In this document: piece after piece, positions 61,971 through 64,000 of the stretch
How the letters are laid out: every line of letters begins with the position of its first letter
How positions within the stretch are numbered: the stretch's first letter is position 1
Assembly (NCBI RefSeq): GCF_009184895.1
Contig: NZ_WESE01000002.1
Span: 744,001 to 808,000, forward strand
DNA length: 64,000 nt
Direction of reading: 5' to 3'
Origin: Nostocoides sp. F2B08
Lineage (GTDB): Bacteria; Actinomycetota; Actinomycetes; Actinomycetales; Dermatophilaceae
Made by a program: the position numbers and the translations under genes
The notes under the pieces: generated by a model
The model's input: the letters and a program-made list of their open reading frames with translations, nothing else
Told to the model about the DNA's origin: nothing
Databases searched by the model: none

Positions 61971-62645
61971 ATGACCGAGACACTGCACCGGCCCGCGGTC
62001 GCGAGCCGTGAGCGTCACAACCTCGCTGCGGATGCCTTTCTCTACGCGGCGATGATCTTCCTGGGCGCGATGCTCGTGCAAGAGGGCATCGCCTACTTGC
62101 TCTCCGGCGGAGAGCTGGGGACGTGGACTCCACCGGTCTGGCTCGAGGCGATCGGCGCCCTGGGCATGCCGCTCGCCGTTATCGGCGGTCCGCTGCTCGC
62201 GTGGCTGGTCTACGGGCGTCACCTCGGGTGGCGGGACCTCGTCGCGTATGTCCTCGGCGCGATGGTCGGCGGCGCCCTGTTCGGGGTCGCCTTCATCGCT
62301 CTCGCCTTCCTCGGAAGGCTCATCCCGGGACTTCCGGAGGAGGACGAAGGCCCGTGGGGCATGGTCATCCTCGTGGCGATCGCGGTCGTGGCGTTCCTCG
62401 CCATGCCTGTCGTCGCGGCCGTCCGTGACCTGGCCGGGGCGAGGGGGCACCCTCGACGTCACGGCCTCCGGCTCGGGGCCGTTGTCCTGGGTCTGGTCGC
62501 CGTCGTCGCCGCCATGTTCGTCGGCGGTGAGACGGCCGAACTCGGCATGTTCCTGATCCTGCCCGCGGTCCCCGCGGCGGTCGCTGTGATGGCGATGGAC
62601 TGGTGGCGCGTTCAGCAGCACCGTGCGGATGCACCCCTGACGTAG
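61971..62645 (+). CDS. Hypothetical multi-pass membrane protein
   Basis: 224 residues with five or six helices (AFLYAAMIFLGAMLVQEGIA, LGMPLAVIGGPLLAWLVYG, VAYVLGAMVGGALFGVAFIA, VILVAIAVVAFLAMPVVAAV, LGAVVLGLVAVVAAMFVGG, and a last one in MFLILPAVPAAVAVMAMD). No motif recognised. ATG at 61971 follows GCGGAGGTG. About 100 bases after AIM24; a shared transcript is possible. Confidence 0.72.
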   Translation: MTETLHRPAVASRERHNLAADAFLYAAMIFLGAMLVQEGIAYLLSGGELGTWTPPVWLEAIGALGMPLAVIGGPLLAWLVYGRHLGWRDLVAYVLGAMVGGALFGVAFIALAFLGRLIPGLPEEDEGPWGMVILVAIAVVAFLAMPVVAAVRDLAGARGHPRRHGLRLGAVVLGLVAVVAAMFVGGETAELGMFLILPAVPAAVAVMAMDWWRVQQHRADAPLT

Positions 62646-62671
62646 GTACGGCGACGTCGGGACCGACACAC

Positions 62672-62713
62672 CGGGGAAGGTCGCTGTCGTCCTGGCAGCA
62701 GCGATCTTCCCCG
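62672..62713. terminator. Bidirectional terminator
   Basis: Arms CGGGGAAGGTCGCTG and CAGCGATCTTCCCCG are complementary over 15 bp with one mismatch and a 12-base loop, between convergent membrane-protein genes. Confidence 0.75.
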
Positions 62714-62777
62714 ATCTCTGTCCGCGCGTGCGACGACTGTCCGTGGGCTCACGGGCACAGCCTGGCAGCGCCCCGCG

Positions 62778-63443
62778 TCACTCGTCCGACGTCCGGTCGC
62801 TGAGCAGAAGCATGATCGCGGCTTGCTCACCGGGCGGCTGCACCCAGCCCACCTCGTAGACCGTGTCGCCCTGGGTCGCGGCCACCCACTGTGGCCCGTT
62901 CTGACTCGTGGCCGGTTCCCAGCCGTCGGCCTCGAACTGTCCTTCGTAGTGGGTGAGGACCTCCTCCTCGCTCAGGTCGGTCGGGATCTCGGCGCGACAG
63001 GACTCGTTCTCGGTCCCTTCCCAGCGCACCTCCACTCCGGGCGGAGGCGCGATGTCCTCGGCGCTTTCCCGCAGCTCGTCCGGGCACCCGGTGAGCGCGA
63101 TGATGCCGTAGCCGAGGGCGAACAGTCCCCAGAACAGGGTGGGGACAAGACCGGCGACGAGCCCGACCCAGGTGGCCCAGCGGCGGTCGTGGTCGCGCAG
63201 GGCGGCGATGGCGACGATGATCGTCGCGACTCCCAGGGCGATGACGGCCGAGAAGCTCACGCCCGCAGTGACGGCGAACGCGAGCGCCAGCGTGAGGAGC
63301 CCGAGCCCAAGAGGGGCCCAGCCGAGGATGCCGGGCATGGCCGACCGGTCCGGCTCGGTCGGGCGGGCTCGGCGGCCGAGGATGACGATCACCACTGCCA
63401 GGATGACACCGGCGACGATCGAGACCAGATCGATGGCGTTCAT
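62778..63443 (-). CDS. Hypothetical membrane-anchored protein
   Basis: 221 residues. Helices near residues 5-22, 35-52, 55-78 and 85-110 (including LVAGLVPTLFWGLFALGYGI) are followed by an extracytoplasmic domain of about 100 residues with three Cys (LTGCPDELRE, ENESCRAEIP), acidic patches and EVLTHYEGQFEADGWEPATS. No family recognised. ATG at 63443 after AAGGAGG; the longer ORF start is not supported. Convergent with the membrane protein at 61971. Confidence 0.7.
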   Translation of the reverse strand: MNAIDLVSIVAGVILAVVIVILGRRARPTEPDRSAMPGILGWAPLGLGLLTLALAFAVTAGVSFSAVIALGVATIIVAIAALRDHDRRWATWVGLVAGLVPTLFWGLFALGYGIIALTGCPDELRESAEDIAPPPGVEVRWEGTENESCRAEIPTDLSEEEVLTHYEGQFEADGWEPATSQNGPQWVAATQGDTVYEVGWVQPPGEQAAIMLLLSDRTSDE

Positions 63444-63761
63444 GTCGGCCTCCTTCGGCCCCACGAAACACACACCCCTGCCCACTTGCCGACGCTACGC
63501 CGCACGGTCTCCGTGGGCGGCCGTTTGTGAGCAGCGGGACACGCGCGCTGACGGCCTGGGCCGAGGACTGCGGGGAGAGCGTAAGGAGCGCCACGGACGG
63601 CTCGGCGGTGGCTATCGACGTCTATGGCCAACGCGGGTCCGTCCCTCGCGGAAGGCGGACGGGGAGAGACGGTCGCGTCAACCCACCGAGGACCGGTGCA
63701 AAGGTTCTACAGTCGGTCGAAGAACACGGGCGCCCGCCCCGTGGTGGACGGACGGAACCGC

Positions 63762-64000
63762 ATGAACCGACTTCCGTGGTGGCTCGGTGCGCTCCTCGCT
63801 CTGGCCCTGATCGCCATCGGCGGCTGGCTGACGCTGCGGCCGATGGCCTCCCTCGCCGCGCTGCTCCTCCTCATCGTCGTCGGGCTCCTCGTCGCCGGCG
63901 TGGCGGAGCTGCTCGCCCCCGCAGCCGAGCGGGCCGAGGAGGATCCTCGTCGGCGCAGGTTCCGGCTGCTGCGCGGTGCCGCCTACATCCTCGGCGCGAT
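63762..64000 (+). CDS. HdeD/DUF308-like membrane protein, N-terminal part (runs off the window)
   Basis: 79 codons remain. Two hydrophobic segments (LGALLALALIAIGGWLTLRP and LAALLLLIVVGLLVAGVAEL), then an Arg-rich cytoplasmic loop (RAEEDPRRRRFRLLRGAA) and another hydrophobic start. The GGWLTLRPMASL motif resembles HdeD-type acid-resistance/DUF308 proteins. Start ATG at 63762. The upstream 318 bases hold no recognised gene or RNA. The rest of the gene is not visible, so the assignment is tentative. Confidence 0.5.
   Translation, partial: MNRLPWWLGALLALALIAIGGWLTLRPMASLAALLLLIVVGLLVAGVAELLAPAAERAEEDPRRRRFRLLRGAAYILGA

Overview
The window is a 64-kb piece of a high-GC Gram-positive chromosome. 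Codon usage is strongly G/C-ending. Actinobacterial families are present throughout (BTAD/STAND regulator, poxvirus-type topoisomerase IB, Nei1-like glycosylase, AfsR-like architecture, cell-wall-binding type 2 repeats), and several promoters fit the leaderless TANNNT-N6-start pattern. This fits an actinobacterium, probably Micrococcales near Intrasporangiaceae/Ornithinimicrobium; the genus is inference. I saw no rRNA, tRNA, CRISPR array, transposase or prophage. About 50 genes are supported, plus three apparently frameshifted loci.

Layout. 1-8.2 kb: start of a P-type ATPase, a cupin, an AAA ATPase coupled to a Nei-type glycosylase with Ala at the catalytic position, a six-copy 62-bp tandem repeat, a frameshifted acyltransferase, a secreted propeller protein and a serine hydrolase. 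8.2-24.2 kb: a 1880-residue secreted haem peroxidase with cell-wall-binding repeats inside its catalytic domain and RTX repeats, followed by housekeeping and stress genes (DoxX, CoA-binding, phosphatase plus NAD(P)HX dehydratase, Usp, aldo/keto reductase, zinc-finger thioredoxin, GerMN lipoprotein, topoisomerase IB, a second cell-wall-binding protein, SDR). 24.5-31.5 kb: a probable PPi-type PEP carboxykinase and a sugar ABC importer without its ATPase. 31.6-40.8 kb: a FUSC protein, a BTAD-STAND-WD40 protein, and a three-gene operon of ATP-grasp ligase, QEGLA metallopeptidase and N-formylglutamate amidohydrolase. 40.9-54.2 kb: aldo/keto reductase, an ion/solute transport operon, the xanthine dehydrogenase operon (xdhA-xdhB-xdhC), a choice-of-anchor I protein, a DUF368 transporter and a large hypothetical. 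54.3-64 kb: small membrane and secreted proteins, an AraC-VanZ pair, a sulfide oxidation/sulfur relay operon (SQR-DsrC/TusE-DsrE), AIM24 and several hypotheticals.

Cross-gene signals. A decamer GTATGCGGTG/CACCGCATAC occurs at least 14 times, in genes and between them, on both strands, far above chance, and sometimes forces rare codons. Two ATACCC-N4-GGGTAT palindromes overlap the promoters of the sulfur operon and of a small membrane protein, resembling CsoR/CstR-family sites. Three TATRAC-N3-TATAAC direct repeats precede the AAA-glycosylase operon and a secreted propeller gene. Seven genes share the same leaderless promoter geometry.
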